The notes beneath the pieces were generated by a model that saw only the letters and a list, made by a program, of their open reading frames with translations, searched no databases and had not been told where the DNA came from. Positions 20,836 through 34,014 of a stretch of 64,000 nucleotides of DNA are shown piece by piece. A program made the translations under genes and the position numbers. The DNA comes from Planococcus sp. MSAK28401. Its GTDB lineage: Bacteria; Bacillota; Bacilli; Bacillales_A; Planococcaceae. Location: the NCBI RefSeq assembly GCF_018283455.1, contig NZ_JAAMTH010000001.1, positions 95,001 through 159,000 on the forward strand, written 5' to 3'. Within the stretch, counting starts at the first letter, position 1. Each line of letters starts with the position of its first letter.

Positions 20836-20871
20836 AAAGCTCGTCAGTATTCACCGACGGGCTTTTTCTTC
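20836..20871 (+). terminator. Intrinsic terminator after rplL
   Basis: A 10-bp stem AAAGCTCGTC (20836-20845) / GACGGGCTTT (20856-20865, one T-G pair) with a 10-base loop and TTTTTCTTC. Confidence 0.88.
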
Positions 20872-20927
20872 TTTTTAAATCCAATCCAAGGGAAACTTGA
20901 GATTGTATGATGGAAGGAGGGCTCCGT

Positions 20928-21530
20928 ATGTCCCAGCATTATTATTCCAAAAATCCTCAAACTAAAAGCAAACCCCAAGAGTGGACCTACACATTGCGGG
21001 GCGAGACGTTCCGGTTTCAAACGGATTCAGGCGTTTTCAGTAAAAATGATGTCGACTTCGGTTCGCGGCTATTGATTGAGGCGTTTGATGAACCAGTTAT
21101 AGAAGGGCCTATTCTCGATGTGGGCTGCGGGTATGGACCGATCGGAATGGCTATCGCCAAAGCATTTCCACAAAGACATGTGCACATGGTGGACATCAAT
21201 GCCAGAGCCATTGAACTCGCACAAAAAAACACCGTATTAAACGGTGTTGAAAATGTTTCAGTCTATGAAAGCGACGGCTTGTCCAATGTTGAAGGGCAAG
21301 AATTCAGTGCTATATTAACCAATCCGCCGATTCGTGCGGGAAAAGAGACGATTTTCCGATTTTATGAAGAAGCGTATGAAAAACTCGCGGCTTCTGGATC
21401 GTTATGGGTTGTCATACAGAAAAAGCAGGGCGCCCCTTCGACTCAAGAGAAATTGCAGGAGTTATTTGGCGAGGTTCGGGTGGTCGATAAGAAGAAAGGT
21501 TACTTTATTTTTGAGGCCAGAAAAGTTTGA
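20928..21530 (+). CDS. ybxB: RsmC-like class I SAM-dependent methyltransferase (YbxB family)
   Basis: 200 residues. SAM-binding motif I 'LDVGCGYGPIGMAIA' near residue 63 and catalytic motif IV 'NPPIRAG' near residue 128, which identifies the RsmC/RlmG group acting on guanine N2 in rRNA. The exact target base is not known here. ATG 20928 has GGAAGGAGG at 7 bases and matches the family N terminus (MSQHYYS); the upstream ATG 20907 is not supported by a Shine-Dalgarno. It sits between rplL and rpoB as in B. subtilis. Confidence 0.92.
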   Translation: MSQHYYSKNPQTKSKPQEWTYTLRGETFRFQTDSGVFSKNDVDFGSRLLIEAFDEPVIEGPILDVGCGYGPIGMAIAKAFPQRHVHMVDINARAIELAQKNTVLNGVENVSVYESDGLSNVEGQEFSAILTNPPIRAGKETIFRFYEEAYEKLAASGSLWVVIQKKQGAPSTQEKLQELFGEVRVVDKKKGYFIFEARKV

Positions 21531-21531
21531 C

Positions 21532-21558
21532 TTGACAAAATGCCTGTGATATTATAAT
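21532..21558 (+). promoter_or_regulatory. Putative rpoB promoter
   Basis: TTGACA (21532-21537) and a perfect TATAAT (21553-21558). The spacer is short (15 bases), but both hexamers match consensus. It starts right after the ybxB stop. Confidence 0.65.
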
Positions 21559-21585
21559 AAAATGCAAAAAATATTATTTTGAGGT

Positions 21586-21674
21586 CGTTTGCCCTTTTTC
21601 GGGCAGAGCATGGCGGCCAGTTTTAACATGTGTAAACCGAAAATGAGCTCATATGCGGTCTCGTTTTCTTTTTG
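21586..21674 (+). promoter_or_regulatory. rpoB leader with attenuator-like terminator
   Basis: The 188-base leader contains a hairpin TGCCC (21590-21594) / GGGCA (21601-21605), then a 9-bp stem GAAAATGAG (21639-21647) / CTCGTTTTC (21660-21668, one T-G pair) with a 12-base loop and a TTTTT tail. The second has the form of an intrinsic terminator located about 75 bases before the rpoB start, suggesting premature termination control of rpoBC. Confidence 0.55.
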
Positions 21675-21746
21675 TCTTTTCGATATCATACACTATTTTA
21701 CAGATATCGCAAAGTCCTATAATCGTTTTATTGAGGGGTGAATAAG

Positions 21747-24700
21747 TTGACAGGTCAACTAGTTCAGTACGGTCAGCATCGTCAACGCAGAAGTTTTTCG
21801 AGAATCAGTGAAGTTCTAGATCTCCCGAATCTGATCGAGATCCAATCGTCTTCTTACGAATGGTTCTTAGAAGAGGGACTCCGTGAAATGTTCCGCGATA
21901 TTTCACCAATCGAAGATTTCACAGGAAACCTTTCCTTGGAATTCGTCGACTACAGCCTAGCGGATCCTAAGTACCCGGTTGATGAATCGAAAGAACGGGA
22001 CGTTACTTACGCAGCGCCACTTCGCGTAAAAGTGCGTCTTCACAACAAAGAAACGGATGAAGTGAAAGAGCAGGACGTCTTCATGGGTGATTTCCCATTA
22101 ATGACGGAAACTGGAACTTTTGTCATCAACGGCGCAGAACGCGTCATCGTTTCGCAATTAGTCCGCTCGCCAAGCGTTTATTTCCATGATAAGACAGATA
22201 AAAACGGCAAACGTGGTTTTGGCGCTACTGTTATTCCAAACCGTGGTGCATGGCTTGAGTATGAAACCGATGCAAAAGATGTCGTTTACGTACGTATCGA
22301 CCGCACACGCAAATTGCCCGTAACGGTTCTTCTGCGTGCATTAGGCTTTGGTTCCGATCAGGAAATCATTGAATTGCTCGGCGATAACGAGTATTTGCAA
22401 AACACTTTGGAAAAAGATAATACCGAAAACACGGAAAAAGCGCTTCTTGAAATTTACGAGCGCCTTCGCCCTGGAGAGCCACCGACAGTAGAGAGCGCTA
22501 AGAGCTTACTTTACTCGCGTTTCTTCGACCCAAAACGCTATGACTTGGCGAACGTCGGCCGTTACAAGATGAACAAAAAGCTTCATATTAAAAACCGCTT
22601 GTTTAATCAGACGATTGCAGAAACACTCGTCGATCCTGAAACGGGCGAAATTTTAGTAGAAGCTGGAACTGTTATTGACCGCCGTGTCCTTGACCGCTTG
22701 ATTCCTAATTTGGAGAATGGCGTTGGTTTCCATACCGTTTCCCAAGCTGGAGGCGTGCTTGAAGACGACGTAACACTTCAATCCATTAGAATCTATGCGC
22801 CAAATGACGATGAGCAAAAAGAAATCACTGTCATCAGCAATGCATATATCGAAGACAAGATCAAAAACGTAACGCCTGCAGATATCATCTCGTCTATCAG
22901 CTACTTCTTCAACTTGCTGCATGGCGTCGGCAACACAGATGATATTGACCACCTAGGTAACCGTCGTCTGCGTTCAGTTGGCGAACTTCTGCAGAACCAA
23001 TTCCGTATCGGTTTGTCCCGTATGGAACGCGTGGTGCGCGAGCGTATGTCAATCAACGACACGCAATCGATTGTACCGCAGCAATTGATCAATATCCGCC
23101 CAGTTATTGCATCGATTAAAGAGTTCTTTGGCAGCTCCCAATTGTCCCAGTTCATGGACCAAACGAACCCGCTTGCTGAATTGACGCACAAACGCCGTCT
23201 ATCTGCGCTTGGGCCCGGTGGTTTGACGCGTGAGCGCGCTGGCTTCGAAGTACGTGACGTTCACTACTCCCACTATGGCCGCATGTGTCCGATCGAAACG
23301 CCTGAGGGCCCGAACATCGGCTTGATCAACACACTTTCAACATTTGCCAAAGTGAATAAATTCGGATTCATCGAAACACCTTATCGCCGCGTCGATCCGG
23401 AGACGAATAAAGTTACCGACCAGATCGATTACTTAACGGCTGATGAAGAAGACAACTATGTCGTCGCTCAGGCGAATTCGCGCTTGAATGAAGACGGATC
23501 GTTTGTCGAAGAAGAAGTCGTTGCCCGCTTCCGCGGTGAGAACACTGTTTACAGCCGTTCTAGCATCGATTATATGGATGTTTCTCCAAAACAAGTTGTA
23601 TCTGTTGCGACTGCTTGTATTCCGTTCCTTGAAAACGATGACTCCAACCGTGCATTGATGGGAGCGAACATGCAGCGCCAAGCTGTGCCTCTATTGAATC
23701 CAGAAGCTCCGTTTGTCGGAACTGGCATGGAGCACTTGGCTGCACGTGATTCAGGTGCTGCCGTAATCGCCAAGCATGGCGGAATTGTTGAATTCGTTGA
23801 AGCGAAAGAAATCCGCGTTCGCCGCATCGAAAACGTAGAAGGCAATGAAGTCAGAGGCGACGTCGATACGTACCGCCTGCAAAAATTCATCCGTTCAAAC
23901 CAAGGTACCAGCTATAACCAGCGCCCGATCGTCAAAGTCGGCGATCGTGTAGAAAAACGCGATATCCTGGCTGATGGACCTTCAATGGAACGCGGCGAAA
24001 TGGCACTTGGCCGTAACGTGCTTGTCGGATTCATGACTTGGGATGGCTTTAACTATGAGGATGCGATCATCATGAGTGAGCGCCTCGTTAAAGATGACGT
24101 CTACACGTCAGTCCATATCGAAGAATACGAATCCGATTCCCGTGATACAAAACTCGGGCCTGAAGAAATCACGCGCGATATTCCAAACGTTGGCGAAGAT
24201 GCTTTGCGCAACTTGGACGACCGCGGAATCATCCGTGTGGGTGCTGAAGTGAAAGATGGCGACATCCTAGTCGGTAAAGTAACGCCTAAAGGGGTTACTG
24301 AACTGACAGCGGAAGAACGCCTGCTTCATGCAATCTTCGGTGAAAAAGCGCGTGAAGTACGTGATACTTCCTTGCGTGTGCCTCACGGTGCAGGCGGGAT
24401 CGTGCTTGATGTGAAAATCTTCAACCGTGAAGATGGCGACGAATTGCCGCCGGGCGTTAACCAATTGGTGCGCGCTTATATCGTCCAAAAACGGAAAATC
24501 TCCGTCGGCGATAAAATGGCCGGACGTCACGGGAACAAAGGTGTTATCTCCCGCATCTTGCCTGAAGAAGATATGCCGTTCATGCCGGATGGCACACCGA
24601 TCGATATCATGTTGAACCCGCTTGGTGTTCCGTCCCGTATGAATATCGGTCAGGTGCTTGAACTTCACCTCGGCATGGCTTCCCGCTCTCTAGGCCTTCA

Positions 24701-25301
24701 TATGGCATCATCAGTATTTGATGGCGCGAATGAAGAAGATGTCTGGGAAACGATGGAAGAAGCCGGAATGCCGCGCGACGGAAAAACCATCCTTTATGAT
24801 GGCCGTTCCGGTGAGCCATTCGACAACCGCGTATCTGTCGGGATCATGTACATGATCAAACTGGCACACATGGTTGACGATAAACTCCATGCACGTTCAA
24901 CTGGACCTTACTCACTCGTTACACAACAGCCACTCGGCGGTAAAGCGCAATTTGGCGGTCAGCGTTTCGGTGAGATGGAAGTTTGGGCACTTGAAGCATA
25001 CGGTGCTGCGCATACACTCCAGGAAATCTTGACAGTTAAATCAGATGACGTAGTCGGCCGTGTGAAAACTTACGAGGCGATTGTCAAAGGTGAAAGTGTT
25101 CCAGAACCAAGCGTTCCGGAATCATTCAAAGTATTGATCAAAGAGCTTCAAAGTTTGGGTATGGACGTCAAAATGCTCACAATCGACGATGAAGAAATCG
25201 AATTGCGTGATTTGGATGAAGAAGACGATCTTCAACCTGCAGATTCACTTAATATCCTGCCGATCGCCGACGAAGAATCACCAGTAGGCACGATTGAATA
25301 A
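21747..25301 (+). CDS. rpoB: RNA polymerase beta subunit
   Basis: 1184 residues. Catalytic core subunit with an intact rifampicin-pocket region ('[21 protein letters not shown]' stretch, about residues 460-485) of wild-type appearance, and the conserved '[12 protein letters not shown]' near the active site. TTG 21747 is chosen over GTG 21738 because the latter is part of the Shine-Dalgarno GAGGGGTG and because Bacillales RpoB begins MTGQLVQYG. It forms the polymerase with rpoC immediately downstream and rpoA at 58010. Confidence 0.98.
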   Translation: MTGQLVQYGQHRQRRSFSRISEVLDLPNLIEIQSSSYEWFLEEGLREMFRDISPIEDFTGNLSLEFVDYSLADPKYPVDESKERDVTYAAPLRVKVRLHNKETDEVKEQDVFMGDFPLMTETGTFVINGAERVIVSQLVRSPSVYFHDKTDKNGKRGFGATVIPNRGAWLEYETDAKDVVYVRIDRTRKLPVTVLLRALGFGSDQEIIELLGDNEYLQNTLEKDNTENTEKALLEIYERLRPGEPPTVESAKSLLYSRFFDPKRYDLANVGRYKMNKKLHIKNRLFNQTIAETLVDPETGEILVEAGTVIDRRVLDRLIPNLENGVGFHTVSQAGGVLEDDVTLQSIRIYAPNDDEQKEITVISNAYIEDKIKNVTPADIISSISYFFNLLHGVGNTDDIDHLGNRRLRSVGELLQNQFRIGLSRMERVVRERMSINDTQSIVPQQLINIRPVIASIKEFFGSSQLSQFMDQTNPLAELTHKRRLSALGPGGLTRERAGFEVRDVHYSHYGRMCPIETPEGPNIGLINTLSTFAKVNKFGFIETPYRRVDPETNKVTDQIDYLTADEEDNYVVAQANSRLNEDGSFVEEEVVARFRGENTVYSRSSIDYMDVSPKQVVSVATACIPFLENDDSNRALMGANMQRQAVPLLNPEAPFVGTGMEHLAARDSGAAVIAKHGGIVEFVEAKEIRVRRIENVEGNEVRGDVDTYRLQKFIRSNQGTSYNQRPIVKVGDRVEKRDILADGPSMERGEMALGRNVLVGFMTWDGFNYEDAIIMSERLVKDDVYTSVHIEEYESDSRDTKLGPEEITRDIPNVGEDALRNLDDRGIIRVGAEVKDGDILVGKVTPKGVTELTAEERLLHAIFGEKAREVRDTSLRVPHGAGGIVLDVKIFNREDGDELPPGVNQLVRAYIVQKRKISVGDKMAGRHGNKGVISRILPEEDMPFMPDGTPIDIMLNPLGVPSRMNIGQVLELHLGMASRSLGLHMASSVFDGANEEDVWETMEEAGMPRDGKTILYDGRSGEPFDNRVSVGIMYMIKLAHMVDDKLHARSTGPYSLVTQQPLGGKAQFGGQRFGEMEVWALEAYGAAHTLQEILTVKSDDVVGRVKTYEAIVKGESVPEPSVPESFKVLIKELQSLGMDVKMLTIDDEEIELRDLDEEDDLQPADSLNILPIADEESPVGTIE

Positions 25302-25318
25302 CGTATATATAGAAGAAA

Positions 25319-25341
25319 CCGTCCGGCACAGCGCCGGACGG
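25319..25341 (+). other. GC-rich hairpin between rpoB and rpoC
   Basis: Perfect 9-bp stem CCGTCCGGC / GCCGGACGG with a 5-base loop, in the 110-base rpoB-rpoC gap. No T run follows, so it is not an intrinsic terminator. It may be a processing, stability or pausing signal. Confidence 0.7.
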
Positions 25342-25411
25342 AAACTTATCGATTCAGCCATAAACGAGGAAGAGCCGTACAGAAACTCGAGACAAAAGGG
25401 AGGTAGGCTCC

Positions 25412-28400
25412 TTGATAGATGTAAATAATTTTGAGTATATGAAAATCGGATTAGCATCACCCGATAAAATTCGCTCATGGTCCTATGGGGAAGTCAAGAA
25501 ACCAGAAACAATCAACTACCGTACGTTAAAGCCTGAAAAAGACGGTTTGTTCTGTGAACGTATTTTCGGTCCTACAAAAGACTGGGAATGCCATTGCGGA
25601 AAATACAAACGCGTCCGTTATAAAGGCGTCGTCTGTGACCGCTGTGGCGTCGAAGTAACCCGTTCAAAAGTGCGCCGTGAGCGCATGGGCCATATCGAGC
25701 TTGCAGCACCGGTTTCCCATATTTGGTATTTCAAAGGAATCCCAAGCCGCATGGGTCTTATCTTGGATATGTCCCCGCGTTCTTTGGAAGAAGTTATCTA
25801 TTTTGCTTCTTACGTAGTCATCGATCCGGCGGATACACCGCTCGAGAAAAAACAATTGCTTTCCGAAAAAGAATATCGCGCATACCGCGATAAATTCGGC
25901 AAGAAGTTCCAAGCGGCAATGGGTGCTGAAGCGATCAAACGTTTGCTTCAGGAAATTGACTTGGAACGCGAAACAGATGCGTTGAAAGAAGAACTAAAAT
26001 CTGCGCAAGGCCAGCGCCGCACACGTGCGATCAAACGCCTTGAAGTAGTAGAGTCTTTCCGCAACTCTGGAAACAACCCGGATTGGATGATTTTGGATGT
26101 CCTTCCTGTCATCCCACCGGAATTGCGTCCGATGGTTCAGCTAGACGGCGGCCGTTTTGCGACTTCTGACTTGAACGACCTTTACCGCCGTGTCATCAAC
26201 CGCAATAACCGCCTCAAGCGTTTGCTTGACCTTGGTGCGCCAAGCATCATCGTTCAGAACGAAAAACGCATGCTTCAAGAAGCTGTTGATGCATTGATCG
26301 ATAATGGCCGTCGCGGCCGTCCGGTTACAGGTCCTGGTAACCGCCCATTGAAATCTCTTTCTCATATGTTGAAAGGGAAGCAAGGGCGTTTCCGCCAGAA
26401 CTTGCTCGGAAAACGTGTCGATTACTCGGGACGTTCTGTAATCGTCGTAGGACCGAACTTGAAGATGTATCAATGCGGATTGCCTAAAGGCATGGCAATT
26501 GAACTCTTTAAGCCGTTCGTCATGAAAGAATTGGTTGAACGCGGACTCGCGCACAACATTAAGAGCGCGAAGCGTAAAATCGAACGTCTCCATTCGGAAG
26601 TTTGGGATGTACTTGAAGATGTTATCAAGGAGCACCCGGTTCTATTGAACCGCGCACCGACACTTCACAGACTCGGTATCCAAGCATTTGAACCGACACT
26701 TGTCGAAGGTAAGGCCATCCGCCTTCACCCACTCGTTTGTACGGCTTATAACGCCGACTTTGATGGTGACCAAATGGCTGTCCACGTACCGCTTTCATCT
26801 GAAGCGCAAGCAGAAGCTCGTCTTCTAATGCTTGCAGCACAGAACATCTTGAACCCGAAAGATGGAAAACCGGTCGTAACGCCTTCACAGGATATGGTTC
26901 TTGGAAACTATTACCTGACGCTGGAGCGCAAAGGCGCAACAGGCGAAGGGGCTACGTTCTCCGGATCCGAAGAAGTATTGATTGCTTACCAAACTGGACA
27001 TGTGCATCTGCACACGCGTATCGCGGTTCAGGCTGGATCTGTAAACAACCCGACGTTTACGGAAGAACAAAACAAAATGCTTCTTTTGACGACAGTCGGA
27101 AAAGTGATTTTCAATGAAATTCTTCCGGAATCGTTCCCTTATATCAATGAACCGACCGATTACAACCTGCAAGTGGAAACGCCAGCGAAATACTTCGTCC
27201 CAACGACGACGGATGTTCGCAAGCATATCCAGGAGTCAGAACTTGTAACGCCGTTCAAGAAGAAGATTCTTGGGGAAATCATTGCAGAAGTGTTCAAACG
27301 TTTCCATATTACGGAAACTTCGCGGATGCTTGACCGCATGAAGAGCCTTGGATTCAAATATTCTACACAAGCCGGCATCACGGTTGGTGTGGCGGATATC
27401 GTCGTTTTGCCAGACAAAGGTGAAATTTTAGTTGAAGCCCAAAACAATGTAGATAAAGTGATGAAGCAATTCCGCCGTGGTTTGATTACGGAAGAAGAGC
27501 GCTACACACGCGTTATCTCATATTGGAGCAATGCAAAAGATATCATCCAGGAAAAACTGATGGCATCCCTTGATACGCTAAACCCGATCTACATGATGAG
27601 TGATTCCGGAGCCCGTGGTAACGCGTCCAACTTCACGCAGCTTGCGGGTATGCGCGGACTCATGGCCAACCCGGCCGGCCGCATCATCGAACTTCCGATC
27701 AAATCTTCGTTCCGTGAAGGTCTGACGGTACTCGAATACTTCATCTCGACTCACGGTGCACGTAAAGGTCTTGCCGATACAGCATTGAAAACAGCTGACT
27801 CCGGTTACTTGACTCGCCGTCTTGTCGATGTTGCACAAGATGCTATCGTACGCGAAAATGATTGCGGAACTGACCGTGGTTTATTGGTTGGTGCACTCAT
27901 GGAAGGCACGGAAGTTATCGAAGAGCTTGAAGAACGGATTGTCGGCCGTCATGCTAAGAAAACGGTCCGTCATCCAGAAACAAAAGAAGTGATTGTAGAA
28001 AGAGACGCACTTATTACGCAAGACTTGGCGCGCCTCGTAATCGAAGCCGGCATCAAAGAAGTGACGATCCGCTCTGCTTTCACTTGTAATACAAAACACG
28101 GCATTTGCAAAAAATGCTACGGTACGAACCTTGCTACAGGCGACGAAGTGGAAGTCGGCGAAGCAGTCGGAATCATCGCTGCCCAGTCAATCGGTGAGCC
28201 AGGTACACAGCTTACAATGCGTACGTTCCACACAGGCGGTGTAGCAGGAGACGATATCACACAAGGTTTGCCGCGTATCCAGGAAATCTTCGAATCCAGA
28301 AATCCGAAAGGGCAAGCTGTTATTTCTGAAATCACCGGTACGATTACCGAGATTGATGAAATTCGCGAAGGCCAGAAGGAAATCACGATTCAAGGCGATG

Positions 28401-29017
28401 TGGAAACACGCAAATACTTGGCGCCTTATAATGCACGTTTGAAAGTTCAAGTAGATGATACGATTCAGCGCGGTGAAGTGCTGACAGACGGTTCTATCGA
28501 TCCGAAGCAATTGCTTCAGGTCAAAGAAGTTCAATCTGTTCAATTGTATCTATTGAAAGAAGTTCAAAAAGTTTACCGCATGCAAGGGGTAGAAATCGGC
28601 GATAAGCACGTTGAAGTTATGGTTCGTCAAATGTTCCGTAAAGTCCGCGTCATTGAAGCCGGAGATACTGACTTGCTGCCAGGCTCTCTTCTTGATATTC
28701 ACCAGTTCACAGAAGCGAATGAAAAAGCAGTGCTTGCCGGCAATATGCCAGCAACTAGCCGACCTGTCATCCTTGGGATCACGAAAGCTTCCCTGGAAAC
28801 AGAATCATTCTTGTCTGCTGCGTCCTTCCAAGAAACGACTCGTGTCCTTACCGATGCGGCGATTAAAGGAAAACGCGACGAGCTTCTCGGACTGAAAGAG
28901 AATGTCATTATCGGGAAACTGGTTCCAGCAGGGACTGGCATGCAACGCTACCGCCAGATCGAAATCGAGCAGAGCGAAAAAGCTCAGCAAGAAGAAATTG
29001 TCGGAAGCGAATCATAA
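25412..29017 (+). CDS. rpoC: RNA polymerase beta' subunit
   Basis: 1201 residues. N-terminal zinc-binding cysteines in '[19 protein letters not shown]' (about 60-78), the catalytic Mg-binding NADFDGDQM near residue 448, and a second zinc site '[13 protein letters not shown]' near 890. The start is TTG 25412, as in B. subtilis, with GGGAGG 8 bases upstream. Followed by a strong terminator, so the str operon begins separately. Confidence 0.98.
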   Translation: MIDVNNFEYMKIGLASPDKIRSWSYGEVKKPETINYRTLKPEKDGLFCERIFGPTKDWECHCGKYKRVRYKGVVCDRCGVEVTRSKVRRERMGHIELAAPVSHIWYFKGIPSRMGLILDMSPRSLEEVIYFASYVVIDPADTPLEKKQLLSEKEYRAYRDKFGKKFQAAMGAEAIKRLLQEIDLERETDALKEELKSAQGQRRTRAIKRLEVVESFRNSGNNPDWMILDVLPVIPPELRPMVQLDGGRFATSDLNDLYRRVINRNNRLKRLLDLGAPSIIVQNEKRMLQEAVDALIDNGRRGRPVTGPGNRPLKSLSHMLKGKQGRFRQNLLGKRVDYSGRSVIVVGPNLKMYQCGLPKGMAIELFKPFVMKELVERGLAHNIKSAKRKIERLHSEVWDVLEDVIKEHPVLLNRAPTLHRLGIQAFEPTLVEGKAIRLHPLVCTAYNADFDGDQMAVHVPLSSEAQAEARLLMLAAQNILNPKDGKPVVTPSQDMVLGNYYLTLERKGATGEGATFSGSEEVLIAYQTGHVHLHTRIAVQAGSVNNPTFTEEQNKMLLLTTVGKVIFNEILPESFPYINEPTDYNLQVETPAKYFVPTTTDVRKHIQESELVTPFKKKILGEIIAEVFKRFHITETSRMLDRMKSLGFKYSTQAGITVGVADIVVLPDKGEILVEAQNNVDKVMKQFRRGLITEEERYTRVISYWSNAKDIIQEKLMASLDTLNPIYMMSDSGARGNASNFTQLAGMRGLMANPAGRIIELPIKSSFREGLTVLEYFISTHGARKGLADTALKTADSGYLTRRLVDVAQDAIVRENDCGTDRGLLVGALMEGTEVIEELEERIVGRHAKKTVRHPETKEVIVERDALITQDLARLVIEAGIKEVTIRSAFTCNTKHGICKKCYGTNLATGDEVEVGEAVGIIAAQSIGEPGTQLTMRTFHTGGVAGDDITQGLPRIQEIFESRNPKGQAVISEITGTITEIDEIREGQKEITIQGDVETRKYLAPYNARLKVQVDDTIQRGEVLTDGSIDPKQLLQVKEVQSVQLYLLKEVQKVYRMQGVEIGDKHVEVMVRQMFRKVRVIEAGDTDLLPGSLLDIHQFTEANEKAVLAGNMPATSRPVILGITKASLETESFLSAASFQETTRVLTDAAIKGKRDELLGLKENVIIGKLVPAGTGMQRYRQIEIEQSEKAQQEEIVGSES

Positions 29018-29031
29018 GCTAAAAAAACTAA

Positions 29032-29066
29032 TCCGGGAGAGCGATGAGCTCCCCCGGACTTTTTTT
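29032..29066 (+). terminator. Intrinsic terminator after rpoC
   Basis: An 11-bp stem TCCGGGAGAGC / GCTCCCCCGGA with one mismatch, a 5-base loop and seven T. Confidence 0.93.
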
Positions 29067-29076
29067 GCAATTTTGG

Positions 29077-29104
29077 TTGACAGTAACGCATAGTGAATGA
29101 TAGT
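29077..29104 (+). promoter_or_regulatory. Promoter of rpsL-rpsG-fusA
   Basis: TTGACA (29077-29082), a 16-base spacer and GATAGT (29099-29104), just after the rpoC terminator. The -10 is imperfect. Confidence 0.55.
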
Positions 29105-29165
29105 ATATTAAGGGTTGATGATTATCGATCTTTGCATGTCAGGAACATGATCGTCAGGTACTAAG

Positions 29166-29256
29166 CAAAAACAGTAAAAGCGTTCAGCTTTGCTGGATGT
29201 AGCCATGATGGCATTACTGGATACCGGTTTTTGTGTGAAATCACAAAGACTTTGTT
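29166..29256 (+). promoter_or_regulatory. Structured rpsL (str operon) leader
   Basis: CAAAAACAGTAA (29166-29177) can pair with TTACTG (29214-29219) and, past a bulge, GTTTTTG (29227-29233). Inside lie two small hairpins, CAGC-TTT-GCTG and GCC-ATGAT-GGC, giving a three-way-junction-like shape. Downstream TGTG/CACA and ACAAA-GAC-TTTGT followed by TTTTTT look like a weak terminator. This could be an attenuator or a ribosomal-protein target. No known family is assigned. Confidence 0.45.
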
Positions 29257-29322
29257 TTTTACCCAAAAATGAACCACCTGGATATGTGGTATTAGAACAC
29301 CTTTTGAGAGGAGGAAAAATCG

Positions 29323-29742
29323 ATGCCTACAATTAACCAATTGGTTAACAAGCCTCGTAAACCAAAAAGCACTAAATCAGACTCACCAGCGTTGAACAAG
29401 GGGTATAACAGCTTCAAGAAAGCACAGACTAACTTGAGCGCTCCACAAAAACGCGGCGTCTGCACACGTGTTGGAACGATGACACCGAAAAAACCAAACT
29501 CCGCATTGCGTAAATACGCGCGTGTACGTTTGACAAACCAAATTGAGGTCAATGCATATATCGGCGGCGAAGGTCACAACCTTCAAGAGCACAGTGTTGT
29601 TCTTATCCGCGGAGGACGCGTAAAAGACCTTCCGGGTGTACGTTACCACGTTGTACGCGGCGCACTTGATACTGCTGGAGTAAACGGCCGTATGCAAGGA
29701 CGCTCTAAATATGGAACAAAACGCCCTAAAGCAAAAAAATAA
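29323..29742 (+). CDS. rpsL: 30S ribosomal protein S12
   Basis: 139 residues. Decoding-centre protein; the streptomycin-relevant loops '[11 protein letters not shown]' and '[12 protein letters not shown]' have the wild-type lysines. Strong GAGGAGG before ATG. In B. subtilis rplGB (ybxF) precedes it; here nothing does. Confidence 0.98.
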   Translation: MPTINQLVNKPRKPKSTKSDSPALNKGYNSFKKAQTNLSAPQKRGVCTRVGTMTPKKPNSALRKYARVRLTNQIEVNAYIGGEGHNLQEHSVVLIRGGRVKDLPGVRYHVVRGALDTAGVNGRMQGRSKYGTKRPKAKK

Positions 29743-29762
29743 TAACAATGAATTAACGATAG

Positions 29763-30257
<495 letters not shown>

Positions 30258-30307
30258 ATTCTTGCGAAACTTAAAATCTTATTTCGAGACGGAAGGAGAA
30301 AGACCAT

Positions 30308-32386
30308 ATGCCTAGAGAGTTCTCCTTAGACCATACACGTAATATCGGAATCATGGCTCACATCGATGCCGGTAAAACGACTACTACGGAGCGTATTTTG
30401 TATTACACAGGCCGTATCCACAAAATCGGCGAAACGCATGAAGGTGCTTCTCAAATGGACTGGATGGAGCAGGAGCAAGAGCGTGGAATCACGATCACAT
30501 CTGCTGCGACAACAGCTTCATGGGAAGGCCACCGCGTTAACATCATCGATACTCCAGGACACGTAGACTTCACAGTTGAAGTTGAACGTTCACTGCGTGT
30601 ACTTGATGGTGCTGTAACAGTTCTTGATGCCCAATCAGGCGTTGAGCCACAAACAGAAACTGTATGGCGTCAAGCGACAACATACGGAGTACCGCGTCTT
30701 GTATTCATCAACAAAATGGATAAAATCGGCGCAGACTTCCTGTATTCAGTAGGCACTCTTCACGATCGCCTGCAAGCTAACGCACACCCGATTCAATTGC
30801 CAATCGGCGCAGAAGACGAGTTCTCAGGGATCATTGACCTTGTAAACATGAACGCGCGCTTCTATGCGAACGATTTGGGAACTGAAATCACTGAAGGCGA
30901 AATCCCTGAAGAGTACAAAGAGCTTGCTGACGAGTGGCACACGAAACTACTCGAAGGCGTTGCTGAGCTTGATGAAGACTTGATGGAAAAATACCTTGGT
31001 GGCGAAGAAATTACTGTTGATGAACTTAAAGCTGCAATCCGTAAAGGAACGCTTGACGTTGAGTTCTACCCAGTAGTTTGCGGAACTGCTTTCAAAAACA
31101 AAGGGGTTCAATTGATGCTTGATGCAGTAATTGATTACCTCCCATCTCCACTAGATGTACCGCCAATGACAGCGTTGCGTCCAGATTCAGACGAAGAAGT
31201 ATTGCGTAAAGCATCTGAAGACGAGCCTTTCTCTGCTCTGGCATTTAAAGTAATGACAGACCCATATGTAGGGAAATTGACGTTCTTCCGTGTTTACTCT
31301 GGTACTTTGAAATCTGGTTCATACGTACAAAACTCTTCAAAAGGCAAGCGTGAGCGCGTAGGACGTATCCTGCAAATGCACGCTAACTCCCGCGAAGAGA
31401 TCGCTGAAGTATATTGCGGGGACATCGCTGCTGCGATCGGCCTAAAAGATACTTCTACAGGCGATACGCTATGCGACGAAAAAGACCAAGTAATCCTTGA
31501 GCGCATGGTCTTCCCGGAACCGGTTATCTCACTTTCAGTAGAGCCGAAATCCAAAGCGGACCAAGACAAGATGGGCCAAGCCCTTGCGAAATTGCAAGAA
31601 GAAGACCCAACTTTCCGTGCACATACAGACCAGGAAACTGGTCAAACGATCATCGCAGGTATGGGTGAGCTTCACCTTGATATCCTAGTTGACCGTATGA
31701 GACGCGAATTCAACGTTGAAGCAAACGTCGGAGCTCCTCAGGTATCTTACCGTGAGACATTCCGCCAGTCTGCAAAAGTTGAAGGGAAGTTCGTACGTCA
31801 ATCCGGTGGCCGTGGTCAGTTCGGACACGTTTGGATCGAATTCTCTCCAAACGAAGAAGGCGCTGGCTTTGAGTTCGAAAATGGAATTGTCGGTGGTGTT
31901 GTTCCACGTGAATACATCCCAGCAGTTGAAGCGGGTCTTCGCGACTCTCTTGATAACGGTGTTGTTGCCGGTTATCCATTGGTAGACATTAAAGCGCGTT
32001 TGTTCGACGGATCTTACCATGATGTTGACTCCAACGAGATGGCGTTTAAAGTTGCTGCTTCTATGGCACTGAAAAACGCTGTATCAAAAGTTAACCCGGT
32101 AATCCTTGAGCCGATCATGAAAGTTGAAATTGTAATCCCTGAAGAATACCTTGGCGATATCATGGGTGACGTTACGTCTCGCCGTGGACGCGTAGAAGGT
32201 ATGGACGCTCGCGGAAACGCACAAGTTGTCCGTTCAATGGTTCCACTTTCTGAAATGTTCGGTTATGCAACAAACTTGCGTTCTAACACGCAAGGACGCG
32301 GTGTGTTCTCTATGCACTTCGATCACTATGAAGAAGTGCCGAAATCCATCGCTGAAGAAATTATCAAGAAAAATAAAGGCCAATAA
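30308..32386 (+). CDS. fusA: Elongation factor G
   Basis: 692 residues. Translocation GTPase with G1 '[13 protein letters not shown]' (residues 17-29), G3 'DTPGHVDF' near 82, G4 'NKMDK' near 136 and domains II-V following. GGAAGGAGAAAG precedes ATG 30308. The last codons overlap the likely tuf -35 region. Confidence 0.98.
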   Translation: MPREFSLDHTRNIGIMAHIDAGKTTTTERILYYTGRIHKIGETHEGASQMDWMEQEQERGITITSAATTASWEGHRVNIIDTPGHVDFTVEVERSLRVLDGAVTVLDAQSGVEPQTETVWRQATTYGVPRLVFINKMDKIGADFLYSVGTLHDRLQANAHPIQLPIGAEDEFSGIIDLVNMNARFYANDLGTEITEGEIPEEYKELADEWHTKLLEGVAELDEDLMEKYLGGEEITVDELKAAIRKGTLDVEFYPVVCGTAFKNKGVQLMLDAVIDYLPSPLDVPPMTALRPDSDEEVLRKASEDEPFSALAFKVMTDPYVGKLTFFRVYSGTLKSGSYVQNSSKGKRERVGRILQMHANSREEIAEVYCGDIAAAIGLKDTSTGDTLCDEKDQVILERMVFPEPVISLSVEPKSKADQDKMGQALAKLQEEDPTFRAHTDQETGQTIIAGMGELHLDILVDRMRREFNVEANVGAPQVSYRETFRQSAKVEGKFVRQSGGRGQFGHVWIEFSPNEEGAGFEFENGIVGGVVPREYIPAVEAGLRDSLDNGVVAGYPLVDIKARLFDGSYHDVDSNEMAFKVAASMALKNAVSKVNPVILEPIMKVEIVIPEEYLGDIMGDVTSRRGRVEGMDARGNAQVVRSMVPLSEMFGYATNLRSNTQGRGVFSMHFDHYEEVPKSIAEEIIKKNKGQ

Positions 32387-32415
32387 TTGAATTTTGACCT
32401 TTAATCAAGTATAAA
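32387..32415 (+). promoter_or_regulatory. Putative tuf promoter
   Basis: TTGAAT (32387-32392), a 17-base spacer and TATAAA (32410-32415), directly after the fusA stop. It would let tuf be expressed above the level of the rest of the str operon. Confidence 0.55.
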
Positions 32416-32421
32416 TAGTTT

Positions 32422-32460
32422 GTACGCCCAATCTGCTGTTTATTTCGGCAGCTTGGGTAC
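32422..32460 (+). promoter_or_regulatory. Hairpin in the tuf leader
   Basis: A long imperfect stem: GTA (32422-32424)/TAC, CCCAA (32427-32431)/TTGGG and CTGCTG (32433-32438)/CGGCAG, with a 7-base loop. No T tail, so it is not a simple terminator. It lies just downstream of the proposed tuf transcription start and could act in mRNA stability. Confidence 0.55.
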
Positions 32461-32504
32461 TCAAACTACTACTATTAACTTACATTCTGAGGAGGATTTT
32501 TCTA

Positions 32505-33692
<1,188 letters not shown>

Positions 33693-33706
33693 TTCGCCTT
33701 TGCTTG

Positions 33707-33742
33707 AATCCCCTAACTCATTATGAGTTAGGGGATTTTTTT
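33707..33742 (+). terminator. Strong intrinsic terminator after tuf
   Basis: A perfect 14-bp stem AATCCCCTAACTCA / TGAGTTAGGGGATT with a 3-base loop, followed by TTTTT. It ends the str cluster. Confidence 0.96.
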
Positions 33743-34014
33743 GCGTTGTTTTTTAAGTGAAAGGTGAATATTTGGTGACAATGTTCCAATACAGCGGCTT
33801 TTAAAAGATTGGAGATCTGTGTTTATCTACACTGGCTTATCAGTAAAATACACAGGAAGAAAAGAAAGTTCGCTAATTTTATACGCAATATATCGCATTC
33901 CTATAAAATATTCAAACTTTTTTAAAAACATTTCAAAGCGCGCTATGACAGCAATGTAAACGGATACAAATGATTTCAATATTCGGAATTAGCAAAAAAA
34001 TCTCATTTTGTTTG
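33743..34014 (+). other. A/T-rich non-coding stretch upstream of ilvE
   Basis: About 270 bases without a gene. Base composition is clearly more A/T-rich than the flanking operons. The only candidate signal is AATATTCGGAATT at 33978-33990, which partly resembles a CodY box (AATTTTCWGAAAATT; 9 of 15 positions) and sits upstream of the ilvE promoter. CodY control is known for ilv-leu genes in related bacteria. Nothing else is recognised. Confidence 0.4.
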
